From NCBI RefSeq assembly GCF_006088715.1, contig NZ_CP030771.1, positions 5,156,001 to 5,220,000 of the forward strand: a stretch of DNA of 64,000 nucleotides. Direction: 5' to 3'. Numbering within the stretch: the first letter of the stretch is position 1; the number at the start of each line of letters is the position of its first letter. Below, one piece after another: positions 50,497-59,828 of the stretch. A program made the position numbers and the translations under genes. The notes below the pieces were generated by a model. That model had not been told where the DNA came from. It worked only from the letters and a program-made list of their open reading frames with translations, and did not search any database. Source of the DNA: Streptomyces sp. YIM 121038 (GTDB taxonomy: Bacteria > Actinomycetota > Actinomycetes > Streptomycetales > Streptomycetaceae).

Positions 50497-51549
50497 TCAG
50501 AACGTACCGAGCTTGATGATCGACAGGATCGCGAGCAGCTGAATGGCGCTGGCGCCGAGGGCGCGGGGCCAGGGCAGGTCGTGTGACTTGCTCACCATCA
50601 GGGTGAGCAGGGCGCCCGCCGCGAGCCAGGTGGCCCAGCCGAGCAGCTGGACGAAGCCGTTGCCGCCGCCGAGGAACAGGGCGACGATGACGCGCGGCGC
50701 GTCCGTGATCGCCATGATCAGCATGGACAGGCCGACGGTCGGCTGCCAGGCGCCGTCACCGCCGAACTGGCGGGCCAGGCTGTGCGTGACGACGCCGAGG
50801 ATGAGGGCGCTCAGGGAGATCGCGACGCCGGTGGTGAGGACGTACGGGATCGCCGTGGACAGCGTGGCGTTGAGCACGTCCTCGCGGGCCTCGTCGAAGC
50901 CGAAGACGGCGAGCAGGCCGTAGAGGAACGTGACGATGACCGCCGGGGCCCACATCGCGTAGTCGCGCATCTGCAGGAAGGTCGGGCCCGGGCGCAGCAC
51001 GATGCCGCGCAGCAGGTCCTTCCAGGGCAGCTTGGGGCCGATGGGGCCGGCCGGGGCCTGGCCCGCGCGGTAGGTGTCCCCGTCGTTGTACGGGTCCTCG
51101 CCGAGGGAGAAGGCCTGGGTGCTGCCGGGGTTGTTGGCGGCGTACGGGTCGTGTCCGCCGCCGTGTCCGCCGTGTCCGCCATGGCTGCCGTGGCCGCCCT
51201 GGCCGCCGAAGTACTCGGGCTCGTCCCGGCCGCCGGGGGGCTGGGGCCACTGCTGGGCGCCGCCGTGGTGCTGGCCGCCGCCGTACTGGCCGCCGCCGTA
51301 CTGGCCGGGGCCGGGGCCCTGGCCGCCGTACTGGGGCGGGGCGGGGTGCCCGTGCGAGGGCGCGGGCGGGTAGCCGTACGGCGTCTGGCCGCCGCCTTGG
51401 TGCGGGGGCCGCTGTCCGTACGGGGCCTGCCCGGGACCCTGCTGAGGGCTCTGTCCCGGTCCCTGGTGTCCCCCCTGGTGTCCCTGGGGGCGTCCCGATT
51501 GCTGTGCGCGGTTGTCCCGGCCGCCGCGTCCGATCCTGAATCCAGCCAC
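50497..51549 (-). CDS. Yip1-family membrane protein with Gly/Gln/Pro-rich N-terminus
   Basis: 350 residues. The first ~160 are low-complexity (GQYGGGQYGGGQHHGG, GGHGSHGGHGGHGGGH). The Yip1-like membrane part starts PKLPWKDLLRGIVLRPGPTF and has five helices. GTG 51549 is the start. The His/Gly-rich tail could bind metal; this is speculative. Similar proteins are widespread in Streptomyces without a known function. Confidence 0.82.
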   Translation of the reverse strand: MAGFRIGRGGRDNRAQQSGRPQGHQGGHQGPGQSPQQGPGQAPYGQRPPHQGGGQTPYGYPPAPSHGHPAPPQYGGQGPGPGQYGGGQYGGGQHHGGAQQWPQPPGGRDEPEYFGGQGGHGSHGGHGGHGGGHDPYAANNPGSTQAFSLGEDPYNDGDTYRAGQAPAGPIGPKLPWKDLLRGIVLRPGPTFLQMRDYAMWAPAVIVTFLYGLLAVFGFDEAREDVLNATLSTAIPYVLTTGVAISLSALILGVVTHSLARQFGGDGAWQPTVGLSMLIMAITDAPRVIVALFLGGGNGFVQLLGWATWLAAGALLTLMVSKSHDLPWPRALGASAIQLLAILSIIKLGTF

Positions 51550-51635
51550 GGAATCGAACGTACCTGGTCCGGCGGGGCGGCCGCGCCCCTCCTGTGGGGG
51601 AGAGTCCGTTTGCGGCCGACCTGTGACAACCCCTA

Positions 51636-51668
51636 GGGGGACCCTGAGGGGTTGTCCTCAGGGCCCCC
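51636..51668. terminator. Bulged 13-bp hairpin after the first FG-GAP gene
   Basis: GGGGG-A-CCCTGAGG pairs with CCTCAGGG-CCCCC around GGTTGT; one A bulges. It lies 60 bp beyond the stop of the minus-strand gene. Confidence 0.7.
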
Positions 51669-51727
51669 GGGGCGCGGGTGACCTGCTGTGACGCGGGTGC
51701 CTCGGGTGGTGCGGGCGGTGCGGCGGC

Positions 51728-53206
51728 CTAGCGGCCGAGGACGGCGCCGTACGTCAGCGCGGACGAAGGCGCGGGCAGCTTCAGGGACTTGGGGGTGAAG
51801 ACGGTGGTGCCGGGCGGCAGGACGTCCGGGGAGGCCCAGACGCCGCCGGACGAGGCGTTCTCGCCGGGGGCGGCGGTGGCCAGGTCGGGCTTGCCGTCGT
51901 GGTCGAAGTCGCCGGTGGCGAGGGCGGCGCCGAAGCGGTCGCCGGTCTCGGCGGGGCCGGGGATCTGGTTGGTGTCCTGCTGGAAGGCGTAGCCGTTGGC
52001 CTTGCCGTCGCCGAGCTCGTCGTCGGCGTCGAGGATGCCCTTCTTGGCGCCGTACAGGACGGTGACGCTGCCCGCGGTCTTCTTGCTGCCGATGGCCTCG
52101 CCGGGGGCGCCGACGATCAGGTCGGTGTAGCCGTCGTTGTCGATGTCGCGGGCGGTGACGGCCTCGCCGAAGCCGTCGCCCTTCTCGGCGGCGCCGGGGA
52201 CGCCCGGGGTGCCCTGGTTGAGGGTCTGGGTCCGGGAGCCGAAGGAGCCGTTGGGGTTGCCGTAGCGGATGTGGACGCCGCCGCCCTTGGTGAGCTCCTC
52301 GGGGCCGCAGGGGTCGTCGATGTTCTCGTCGGCGATCTCGCGGCAGTTGCCGAGCGCGAGGTCGTCCAGGCCGTCGCCGTTGAAGTCGCCGGTGGCGAGG
52401 GCGGAGGCGGCGCCGTTGCTGCTGGCCCAGGACAGGAGGAGGCGGCGCTCCTGCTTGTCGTAGCGGTAGAGGTGGACGTGGGACTGGGTGTACGGCTGCT
52501 GCTTGGTGTAGTAGGCCACGGCCAGGTCGGTGAGGCCGTCGTCGTCGAAGTCGCCCGTGGACAGGACGGGGGCGCGGCCGCCCATGCGGTCGCCCATGCC
52601 CGGCTGGGTCTTCGCGCCGCGCGGGTCGTAGTTGACGACGACCTTGTCGGTGCCGCCGATGGCCAGGTCGGTCCGCTTGTCGCCGTCGAAGTCGGCGGCG
52701 GCCAGGGCGTTGCCGTAGCTGTCCTTGGCCTTGGCGCCGCGGCCCGCGCTGTTGGCCTTGCCGAAGCCGTCCTTCGCGCCGTGCACGACGGTCGCGTTGC
52801 CCGCGTCCGCCTTGCCGTCGACGTCCTCGCCCGGGGCGCCGACCGCGAGGTCCGTGAGCCCGTCGCCGTCGAAGTCGGCCACGGCCACGGCCGCGCCGAA
52901 GCGGTCCCCGGCCTCCGGGGCGCCCGGCACGTTCGCCGTCGCCTGGCTGATCCGTACGTTGTCCTTGACGCTCAGCCCCCGGGGCCCGCCCCAGACCACG
53001 CTCACGTACCCGGCCTCGGCCTTTCCGCCGACGCTCCCCGCGGGGACGCCGACGGCGAGGTCCTCGTAGCCGTCCCCGTTGAAGTCGGCCTTGACGGGCG
53101 GGGTGGCGCCGCCGGGCGCGGCCCCCGCGCTCGCGGCGAACGGCAGGGTGAGGCCGGTCGCCGCGAGCGCCGAGGCGGCGGCCAGGGCGAGGGTGCGTGT
53201 GCGCAC
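51728..53206 (-). CDS. Secreted FG-GAP seven-bladed beta-propeller protein (copy 1)
   Basis: 492 residues. Signal peptide from GTG 53206: ALAAASALAATGLTLPFAAS then AGA. Seven FG-GAP/VCBS blades carry Ca-binding loops: DFNGDGYEDLAVGVP, DFDGDGLTDLAVGAP, DFDGDKRTDLAIGG, DFDDDGLTDLAVAY, DFNGDGLDDLALGN, DIDNDGYTDLIVGAP and DFDHDGKPDLATAAP. The fold is that of the integrin alpha head. The ribosome site TTGGAGC is shared with copy 4. First (3'-most) of six consecutive paralogues. Confidence 0.92.
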   Translation of the reverse strand: MRTRTLALAAASALAATGLTLPFAASAGAAPGGATPPVKADFNGDGYEDLAVGVPAGSVGGKAEAGYVSVVWGGPRGLSVKDNVRISQATANVPGAPEAGDRFGAAVAVADFDGDGLTDLAVGAPGEDVDGKADAGNATVVHGAKDGFGKANSAGRGAKAKDSYGNALAAADFDGDKRTDLAIGGTDKVVVNYDPRGAKTQPGMGDRMGGRAPVLSTGDFDDDGLTDLAVAYYTKQQPYTQSHVHLYRYDKQERRLLLSWASSNGAASALATGDFNGDGLDDLALGNCREIADENIDDPCGPEELTKGGGVHIRYGNPNGSFGSRTQTLNQGTPGVPGAAEKGDGFGEAVTARDIDNDGYTDLIVGAPGEAIGSKKTAGSVTVLYGAKKGILDADDELGDGKANGYAFQQDTNQIPGPAETGDRFGAALATGDFDHDGKPDLATAAPGENASSGGVWASPDVLPPGTTVFTPKSLKLPAPSSALTYGAVLGR

Positions 53207-53354
53207 GGGTGCTCCAACTCTGTGGGTGACGCTTGGTCTTCACCTGTGTGACACATGAGGTTGGGCGAGGGTTGTGGTGAGGGGCGGCGCCATCCCCTCG
53301 GCCCTTGCCCCGCACCCGTGAGCGTCCTCCGCGAGGGCCGGGGCCGACTCTGTC

Positions 53355-54704
53355 CTACTGGAGGAAGCCCTCGACGATTCCGTACTCCACGCGGGTCACC
53401 CCGCTGTTCTTGATCCCGGACGGGGAGCCGGGCAGGCGGACCGGGTCGACCTCGCCGTGCGCGTACAGGTCCGCGTAGCCGTCGAGGTCGGTGTCCCGCA
53501 GGCGTACCGTGCTGCCGAAGCGGTCCCCCTCGGAGGGGGCGCCCGGGATCCCCGCGCTGTCGCGGGCGAACCACTTCGACCCGGCGCCCTTCAGGCCGCC
53601 CGCGCCGCCGCGCAGGACGTGGACACCGCCCCCGTCCCGCGTGCCGCCGACGTCCTCGCTGCTCGCGCCCACCGCCAGGTCCGGGTACCCGTCACCGTTG
53701 GTGTCGCCCGCCGAGACGGATCCGCCGAAGCGGTCCCCCTTCTCCGGGGCGCCCGCCACGCCGGGGGTGCCCTGCGTGAGCCGGGTCGCCGTACCCGGGC
53801 CGTTCCTGCCGCCGCGCCACACGGCCACCGCGCCCTTGTACTTGGCGTCCGCGTAGTTGCCGAGCGCGAGGTCGCCGTACCCGTTCTTGTCGAAGTCGGC
53901 GATCACACCGCTCGTGCTGTCCGCGTACGCGCCGAGGCGCAGCGTCGCGCCGGGCTTGAGGGTGGTGCCGCCCTTGACGAACCAGGCGTCGCCCGTCTCC
54001 TTCCAGTCCCTGATCACCTGGCCGACGACGACCAGGTCCGTCGCGCGGTCCTTGGTGACCCTGCCCGCGATCAGGTCGTCGGGGGACAGACCCCGCTTGG
54101 CGAGGCGCTGCACGGAACCGCCCACGCCGGAGCGGGAGATGCCGCCCTTGTAGACGTACACCGCACCGCCGTTGGTCGCCGCCAGGTCCGGTCTGCCGTC
54201 TCCGTTGAAGTCGCCGGTGGCGAGGCCGTACCCGAAGGCCTTCCGCGCGCCGGGGGCCTTGTTGGGGATCTCCGTGCCGCCCTTCAGGCCGGTCGGTGAC
54301 CCCCACAGCACGGTCACCGAGCCCTGGCCGCGGTTCCGGCCGACCTTCTCGCCCACGGCGGACACGGCGAGGTCTCCGTACCCGTCGCGGTCGAAGTCGG
54401 CGGCCACACGGGTGCCCTCGGCCCAGGAGTCCCCCCGTTCGTCGGCGCCGGGGACGCCCGGGCTGTCCTGGTCGACGACCTGGGTCCGGGTGCCGGGGCC
54501 GTTCGCCGTGCCGAAGGTGACGTGGACGGATCCGCCCTTGTTGCCTTCGCCCGACTGCGGGGTGGCGTAGTCCCGGTAGCCGTCTCCGTTGAAGTCGTCC
54601 GCGTGCTTGGCGGGGGCCGCCGTCGCCGTCGCGGGCAGTGCGAGCGGGGTGAGCGTCGCGGCGGTGAGGGTGGTGGTGAGGAGTGCTGCGGTGCGCAGGC
54701 GCAC
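53355..54704 (-). CDS. Secreted FG-GAP beta-propeller protein (copy 2)
   Basis: 449 residues from GTG 54704 (AAGGAG upstream). Signal peptide LLTTTLTAATLTPLALPATA. The first blade is degenerate (DFNGDGYRDYATP) and one lacks the Ca loop (KDRATDLVVVGQ). The others are canonical: DFDRDGYGDLAVSA, DFNGDGRPDLAATN, DFDKNGYGDLALGN and DTNGDGYPDLAVGAS, with the last, DTDLDGYADLYAHG, unusual. Seven blades in total. Confidence 0.92.
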   Translation of the reverse strand: MRLRTAALLTTTLTAATLTPLALPATATAAPAKHADDFNGDGYRDYATPQSGEGNKGGSVHVTFGTANGPGTRTQVVDQDSPGVPGADERGDSWAEGTRVAADFDRDGYGDLAVSAVGEKVGRNRGQGSVTVLWGSPTGLKGGTEIPNKAPGARKAFGYGLATGDFNGDGRPDLAATNGGAVYVYKGGISRSGVGGSVQRLAKRGLSPDDLIAGRVTKDRATDLVVVGQVIRDWKETGDAWFVKGGTTLKPGATLRLGAYADSTSGVIADFDKNGYGDLALGNYADAKYKGAVAVWRGGRNGPGTATRLTQGTPGVAGAPEKGDRFGGSVSAGDTNGDGYPDLAVGASSEDVGGTRDGGGVHVLRGGAGGLKGAGSKWFARDSAGIPGAPSEGDRFGSTVRLRDTDLDGYADLYAHGEVDPVRLPGSPSGIKNSGVTRVEYGIVEGFLQ

Positions 54705-54772
54705 AGGGGCTCCTTGGGGAGGGAGGGCCGGGCCCGTGCGGTGGGCCCGGCCGGAGGTGGGCAGGGGGGGTC

Positions 54773-56281
54773 TCAGTCGGCGAAGTTGGCGCCCAGGCGG
54801 GGGGTGCCCGTGGTCGGGAGGCCCGCTGTGCCGGGGTAGACGCCGGAGGTGCCCTTGAGGGAGCCGTCGGGGGCGGAGAGCAGGGGGTAGACGGCGCCGT
54901 TGCCGCCGTTCTCGCCGTGGGCGCCCAGGATCACGTCCGCGCGTCCGTCGCCGTTCAGGTCGTCGGCGTGCACGTCCGTGCCGAGGAAGTCGTGCTTCTC
55001 GTTGGAGTTCGGTACGCCGGGGCTGTCCTGGGTGAGGAGCTTCGCGCCGCGGCCGCTGAGGCCGGAGCCGTTGGCACGGCCGTACAGGACGGTCACCGCG
55101 CCCGTGTCCTCGACGCCGTCGACGGTCTCGCCGGGGGCGCCGACGACCAGGTCGAGGTTGCCGTCGCCGTTGACGTCGCCGAGGTCCAGCTCGTTGCCGA
55201 AGCTGTCGCCCTTCTCGCTGCCGCCGGGGACGCCGGAGGTGTCCTGGGTGAACTTGTCCCGGTCGCCGTGCGCCGGGCCCCGCGCCCCGCCGTGCACGAC
55301 GTGCACCGCGCCGCCCTTGGCCGCGCCCGGGATGCCGCTGTCCCAGTGGTTGCCGATGACGACGTCGTCGTAACCGTCCTTGTCGGTGTCGCCCAGGTCC
55401 GTGATGACGCCGGGCAGCAGCTTCTGCGCGGAGGACACCTTGAGGCCGGAACGGGAGCCGGGGATCCACCAGTTGGCGTCGTAGCCGCGCTGGGTGTCGT
55501 TCTCGTAGCCGTTGACGATCAGGTCGTCCTTGCCGTCGCCGTTGGCGTCGCCGGAGTGCAGGTTCTTGACGCCGACCTCGCCGTTGCCGTGGATGCGGGG
55601 GGTGACGGTGTAGTGGCCGCCGGTCCTGCCCCCGCGGGTGAAGCCGCCGCGGTAGACGTCGACGACCGCCGTGGTCACCGTGCCCATGGCGATGTCGTCC
55701 TTGCCGTCGCCGTCGAAGTCACCGGCCTGGAGGACCCCGCCGAAGTTGTCGTGCTTGCTGGGGCGCGGGTCCTTCAGGGTCGTGCCGCCCCGCAGGCCGA
55801 TCGCCGAGCCCCACAGGATCTGCAGGCTGCCGCCGTCCTTGTCGCGGCCGACGTCCTCGCCGGAGACGCTCACGAGCAGGTCGTCGTAGCCGTCGCTGTC
55901 GAAGTCCCCGTACGCCAGCTCGTTGCCGAACCAGTCCTGTGCCTCGGCGTCCCCGGGGACGCCCTGGCTGTTCTGCGTGTACTTCACGGAACGGTCGACG
56001 CCGCTCGCCTTCCCGTACGTGACGACGACGGCGCCCGCCGCCTTCTTGCCGTTCACGTAGGTGAAGGGGGCGGAGGTGGCGACGTCCGCGTAGCCGTCGC
56101 CGTCGAAGTCGGCGTCCGCGGCCGGGAGCGCGGCCCGCGGCGCCGCGGAGGCCGTCGGTACGGCGCCCAGGAGGAGCCCGCCGGTGAGCGCCACGGCGGT
56201 CGTGGCGGCGGCGAGGCGGAGGTGGCGGCCGGGTCTGTGGGGCCGGGTGTCGCGGGAGGCGGTGCGCTTGCGCTGAGCCAT
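54773..56281 (-). CDS. Secreted FG-GAP beta-propeller protein (copy 3)
   Basis: 502 residues from ATG 56281 (AGGAGAG upstream). The long basic signal peptide (MAQRKRTASRDTRPHRPGRH) with hydrophobic core AAATTAVALTGGLLLGAVPT may use the Sec or Tat route. Seven full FG-GAP blades, for example DFDGDGYADVATSAP, DANGDGKDDLIVNG, DVNGDGNLDLVVGAP and DLNGDGRADVILGA. It is the most complete set of Ca loops in the cluster. Confidence 0.92.
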   Translation of the reverse strand: MAQRKRTASRDTRPHRPGRHLRLAAATTAVALTGGLLLGAVPTASAAPRAALPAADADFDGDGYADVATSAPFTYVNGKKAAGAVVVTYGKASGVDRSVKYTQNSQGVPGDAEAQDWFGNELAYGDFDSDGYDDLLVSVSGEDVGRDKDGGSLQILWGSAIGLRGGTTLKDPRPSKHDNFGGVLQAGDFDGDGKDDIAMGTVTTAVVDVYRGGFTRGGRTGGHYTVTPRIHGNGEVGVKNLHSGDANGDGKDDLIVNGYENDTQRGYDANWWIPGSRSGLKVSSAQKLLPGVITDLGDTDKDGYDDVVIGNHWDSGIPGAAKGGAVHVVHGGARGPAHGDRDKFTQDTSGVPGGSEKGDSFGNELDLGDVNGDGNLDLVVGAPGETVDGVEDTGAVTVLYGRANGSGLSGRGAKLLTQDSPGVPNSNEKHDFLGTDVHADDLNGDGRADVILGAHGENGGNGAVYPLLSAPDGSLKGTSGVYPGTAGLPTTGTPRLGANFAD

Positions 56282-56574
56282 GCGGTGATCTCTCCTGCGG
56301 GTCTGATGACAGGGGTGCCGGGTCCCGGTCGCGCGTTTGCGTATGCGTTGGCCTGGACCTTGGCCTAGGAGAGACCGCTGACGGGGTGTGAGGGTTGTGT
56401 GCCCCTGGGGTGAAGTTACCTTGCTGTGATGGGGAGTTGGGGGCTCCGCCCCGACGCGCGTGCCGGGTGCCGGTGCCGGCGTACGCGTCGGCAGGTCGCC
56501 CCGCGCGCCGGAGGCAGGCACGGCCGCGCCGGACGCGCGCCGCGGAGTTGGATCCGGCGCCTGAAGCTGTGTAA

Positions 56575-56715
56575 GATCAAGGCACAACTTCGGCGCACAA
56601 CACCGGAGTCGCGCGTCTGTGGTCCAAGGAAAGACGCCCATCATCCGATGGGAAATGTAGGTGCAAGGCCTGCCGGGCGCTCCATGAAGTCGATGGCCCC
56701 CTCACTGGTTCGGTG
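56575..56715 (+). pseudogene. Decayed zinc-ribbon/HNH-associated fragment
   Basis: One plus-strand frame reads LWSKERRPSSDGKCRCKACR then ALHE, closely matching the SK-x-R-x-S-x-DG-x-C-x-x-CK-x-C motif of small zinc-binding proteins related to HNH endonucleases. There is no start codon and a TAA precedes it, so it looks like a remnant. Confidence 0.35.
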
Positions 56716-56727
56716 AGGGGGCCATCG
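56691..56727. terminator. 15-bp terminator after FG-GAP copy 4
   Basis: CGATGGCCCCCTCAC and GTGAGGGGGCCATCG form an exact stem with loop TGGTTCG. Confidence 0.85.
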
Positions 56728-56805
56728 GCGTTCACGGGCAGGAAAGCCGGGGGCCGGAACCGCGCGCGGCAGCGCGCGGCCCCGGCCCGTACGGGGGCGG
56801 TGGGG

Positions 56806-58245
56806 CTAGCGCCCCAGGACCGTGCCGTACTTGTGGGCTCCCTTGAGGGCGAGCTTGCCCGGGGTGACGGTGACCTGGTCCGGGTTGGGGCCGTCCTTCG
56901 GGGTCCGGCCGTACCAGACGCCGCCGGTCGCCGCGTCCTCGCCGGGCGCGCCGACCGCCGTGTCGGGGTAGCCGTCGCCGTTGAAGTCACCGGTGGCGAC
57001 GGCCGCGCCGAAGCGGTCGCCCGCCTCGGCCGTGCCGGGGACGCCCGCCGAGTTCTGGGTGAACGACGGGCCCACGAAGGGCTTGCCGGTGCCCGCGGAG
57101 GCCAGCGTCCAGTAGCTGCCCGCCTTCTTCGCGGTGCCCACTGTCTCCGTGTCGGCGCCCACGATCAGCTCGTCGACGCCGTCCCGGTCGAGGTTCCCCA
57201 CGGCCAGGTGCGCGCCGAAGTTGTCCTCGATCTCGGCGGTGCCGCCGACCTCCGGGGAGTCCTGCGTGGTGCAGGCGACCGGGCCGCCGAGCGCGGTGTC
57301 CTTCTTGCCGTAGACCGTGGCGATCGCGCCGCCCACCGGGCTCTGGCAGAACGCCTCGCTCGGGTCCTCCGACTCCGGGTTGGCCTGGACGCCGCCCAGG
57401 GCCAGGTCCGTCGTGCCGTCGCCGTCGAAGTCGCCCGCGGCGAGCGCGGTCGACCCGTTGCCGGTGGACCACTGGGTCTTCCACTCGCCGGAGGCGCGGC
57501 TGACGACCCTGGTGCCCAGGATCTCCATGCCGCCGTACGCCAGCGCCAGGTCGTCGCGGCCGTCGCCGTCGGAGTCGCCGGTCGTGACCGCGCGCGGGCC
57601 GCCGAAGTGCCAGCTGTCGATGCGCGACAGCTTCGCGGGCGTGCCCGCCTTGAACGGGCCGGGGCGCAGCATCAGCGCGCTGGACTCGTCGAAGTGGGAG
57701 TTCAGGACGATGTCCTGTTTGCCGTCGCCGTCGAAGTCGCCGGTGGTGAGGACCGCGCCCAGGCTGTTGTCGGAGTACTCGCCGTTGGCGGCCGTGAAGC
57801 CGCCCTTGATGCCGGACTTCGAGCCCCACAGGACCGTGACGGTGCCCGCGCTCAGCGTCGGGCCGTTGTCCTCGTCGGGGGTGCCGACGACGATGTCCGT
57901 GATGCCGTCGCCGTTCATGTCGGCGGGCTTCACCGTGTGGCCGAAGCCGTCGTCCTTCTCGGCGTTGCCGGGGACTCCGGCCGTGTCCTGGCTGATGGTC
58001 GCCGAACCGTGCTTGCCGAGGCCGTTCTTGCCGCCCCAGACCACGTTCACGTAACCGGCCTTGGTCTTGCCTCCGACGGTCGCGTCGGGGACGCCGACCG
58101 CGAGGTCCGCGAAGCCGTCGCCGTTGAAGTCGGCCTTCGGCCGGGGCGCGGGCTCGGCCGCCGCGGCGGGCGTGACGGACAGGCCCGCGACACCGATCAC
58201 GGTCGCGGCGCACAGCACCGCGGCCGACAGGGTCTTCTTGCGCAA
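56806..58245 (-). CDS. Secreted FG-GAP beta-propeller protein (copy 4)
   Basis: 479 residues from TTG 58245 (GTTGGAGC upstream, the same leader as copy 1). Signal peptide LSAAVLCAATVIGVAGLSVT then PAAAAE. Seven blades: DFNGDGFADLAVGVP, DMNGDGITDIVVGTP, DFDGDGKQDIVLNS, DSDGDGRDDLALAY, DFDGDGTTDLALGG, NLDRDGVDELIVGA and DFNGDGYPDTAVGAP. The ends of copies 1 and 4 are alike (HKYGTVLGR versus ALTYGAVLGR), so these two are closest relatives. Confidence 0.92.
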   Translation of the reverse strand: MRKKTLSAAVLCAATVIGVAGLSVTPAAAAEPAPRPKADFNGDGFADLAVGVPDATVGGKTKAGYVNVVWGGKNGLGKHGSATISQDTAGVPGNAEKDDGFGHTVKPADMNGDGITDIVVGTPDEDNGPTLSAGTVTVLWGSKSGIKGGFTAANGEYSDNSLGAVLTTGDFDGDGKQDIVLNSHFDESSALMLRPGPFKAGTPAKLSRIDSWHFGGPRAVTTGDSDGDGRDDLALAYGGMEILGTRVVSRASGEWKTQWSTGNGSTALAAGDFDGDGTTDLALGGVQANPESEDPSEAFCQSPVGGAIATVYGKKDTALGGPVACTTQDSPEVGGTAEIEDNFGAHLAVGNLDRDGVDELIVGADTETVGTAKKAGSYWTLASAGTGKPFVGPSFTQNSAGVPGTAEAGDRFGAAVATGDFNGDGYPDTAVGAPGEDAATGGVWYGRTPKDGPNPDQVTVTPGKLALKGAHKYGTVLGR

Positions 58246-58293
58246 GGTTGCTCCAACTGTGCTGGGAGAGATGAGGAATGAGGAGAGGGAAGG

Positions 58294-59727
58294 TCAGCGA
58301 AGGGTTTCGCCGAAGGCCCTGCCGACGCCGCCCGCGCCCGCGGGCAGCCGTACGCCGACGTCGGAGCCGTTGAACGAGGCCGCGTGCGAGGCCGTGACGC
58401 CGCCCGCGGAGCCGCGCAGGACCCACACGGCACCCGCGTCCCGCCGCGCGGCGGAGCCCGAGCCGATGTCCTCGCCGCCCGCGCCGACCGCCAGGTCCGC
58501 CCTGCCGTCCTTGGTGACGTCCTTCAGCCGGACGCTGGACCCGAACGCGTCGCCGGTCTCGCCGACGCCCGGCACCCCGGGCGAGTCCTGGTGCACGGCA
58601 CGGCCGTTCCCCAGGCCGCGGGCGCCGCTCCTGAGGACGACGACGCCGCCCGCGCCCCGCACGGACGGGGCACCGACCGTCTCGCCGGGCGCGCCGACGG
58701 CGACGTCCGCACGGCCGTCGCCCGTCACGTCGCCCGCCGCCACCGACCCGCCGAACGCGTCGCCCGGCTCGTCGCTCCCGGGCACGCCCGCGCTGTCCTG
58801 CGTGTACGTCACGGGTGCGCCGAACTTCGTGTCGGCGCCGTAGCGGACGCTGACGGCGCCGCCCTTCGCCGCGCGGGGGTTGCCCGTGACCAGGTCGTCG
58901 TAGCCGTCGCCGTCGACGTCGCCCACGGCGAGCGGGTCGCGCGAGGCGCTCGGGTCGTCGCCCTCGGCGAGGACGCCGGACCAGTAGCCGAGGTCGCCCG
59001 CACCGCCCTTCATATAGGCCGTGTACGCGCCACCGTCCGCGCGCTCGCCGGTGAGGACGAACGTGTAGCCGTCCCTGGACGTGAAGTGGCCCGCCGTCAT
59101 GTTGTCCAGGCGGACGCCCTCGGGCAGGAAGTCGGTCTCCAGGCCGATCGCGCGGCCGTCCTGCGGGAGGCCGCTGTCAGGGTAGTACCACCAGCTGTTT
59201 CCGCTGATCACGGCGAGGTTGGCGGCATCGCCGCCGTCGAAGTCGACGAAGACGGCGGCCTCGCCGAAGCGGCGCTCGCTGCCGGCGGGCGCGGTGAGCG
59301 CCGTGCCGCCCTTGGTGAAGCCGTCCTTGCCGCCCCAGACGATCGTGACCGTGCCGCCGGACTTGCCCGGGGTCTTCTCTCCCGGGGCGCCGACGACCAG
59401 GTCCGCGTAGCCGTCGTTGTTCACGTCGCCGCTGGTGACGCTCTCGCCGAACTCGTCGCCCTTCTCGGTGACTCCGGGCACCCCGGCCGTGTCCTGCGTG
59501 ACCGTGGTGGACCGGCGCTCGCCGACACCGGCCGCCGAACCGTACGTCACGGTCACGGAATTGGCCCCCGGCGTACCGATCACGAGGTCGCGGTGGCCGT
59601 CGCCGTTGAAGTCGTCCTTGCGGACGGTGGCACCCTCGGCCGCGGCCGTCCCGGCCAGCGGCAGCGTGACACCGGCGGCGGCGACGGCGACCGCGGTCGC
59701 CGTGAGGGCCAGGTTCCTTGCGCGCAC
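58294..59727 (-). CDS. Secreted FG-GAP beta-propeller protein (copy 5)
   Basis: 477 residues from GTG 59727 (GGGGAGC upstream). Signal peptide LALTATAVAVAAAGVTLPLA. Blades 1, 2, 5, 6 and 7 are canonical (for example DFNGDGHRDLVIGTP, DVNNDGYADLVVGAP, DVDGDGYDDLVTGN). Blades 3 and 4 are degenerate (FDGGDAANLAVISG, TSRDGYTFVLTG). It is separated from copy 4 by only 48 bp, probably co-transcribed. Confidence 0.92.
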   Translation of the reverse strand: MRARNLALTATAVAVAAAGVTLPLAGTAAAEGATVRKDDFNGDGHRDLVIGTPGANSVTVTYGSAAGVGERRSTTVTQDTAGVPGVTEKGDEFGESVTSGDVNNDGYADLVVGAPGEKTPGKSGGTVTIVWGGKDGFTKGGTALTAPAGSERRFGEAAVFVDFDGGDAANLAVISGNSWWYYPDSGLPQDGRAIGLETDFLPEGVRLDNMTAGHFTSRDGYTFVLTGERADGGAYTAYMKGGAGDLGYWSGVLAEGDDPSASRDPLAVGDVDGDGYDDLVTGNPRAAKGGAVSVRYGADTKFGAPVTYTQDSAGVPGSDEPGDAFGGSVAAGDVTGDGRADVAVGAPGETVGAPSVRGAGGVVVLRSGARGLGNGRAVHQDSPGVPGVGETGDAFGSSVRLKDVTKDGRADLAVGAGGEDIGSGSAARRDAGAVWVLRGSAGGVTASHAASFNGSDVGVRLPAGAGGVGRAFGETLR

Positions 59728-59828
59728 GTACGCTCCCCGTGAGTGAAGTGGTCCTTCCGGGGATGTGACCGGCGGGCTGTACGAATGGTTGTGCGAGGTG
59801 GGCTGTGAAGTGAACCGGAGCTTGCGGG

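Larger units (their letters stand above)
56282..56805. other. Non-coding gap inside the FG-GAP cluster
   Basis: The only long gap in the array. It contains the promoter side of copy 3, a decayed zinc-ribbon-like remnant (about 56575-56715) and a strong terminator at 56691-56727 after copy 4. Confidence 0.6.
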
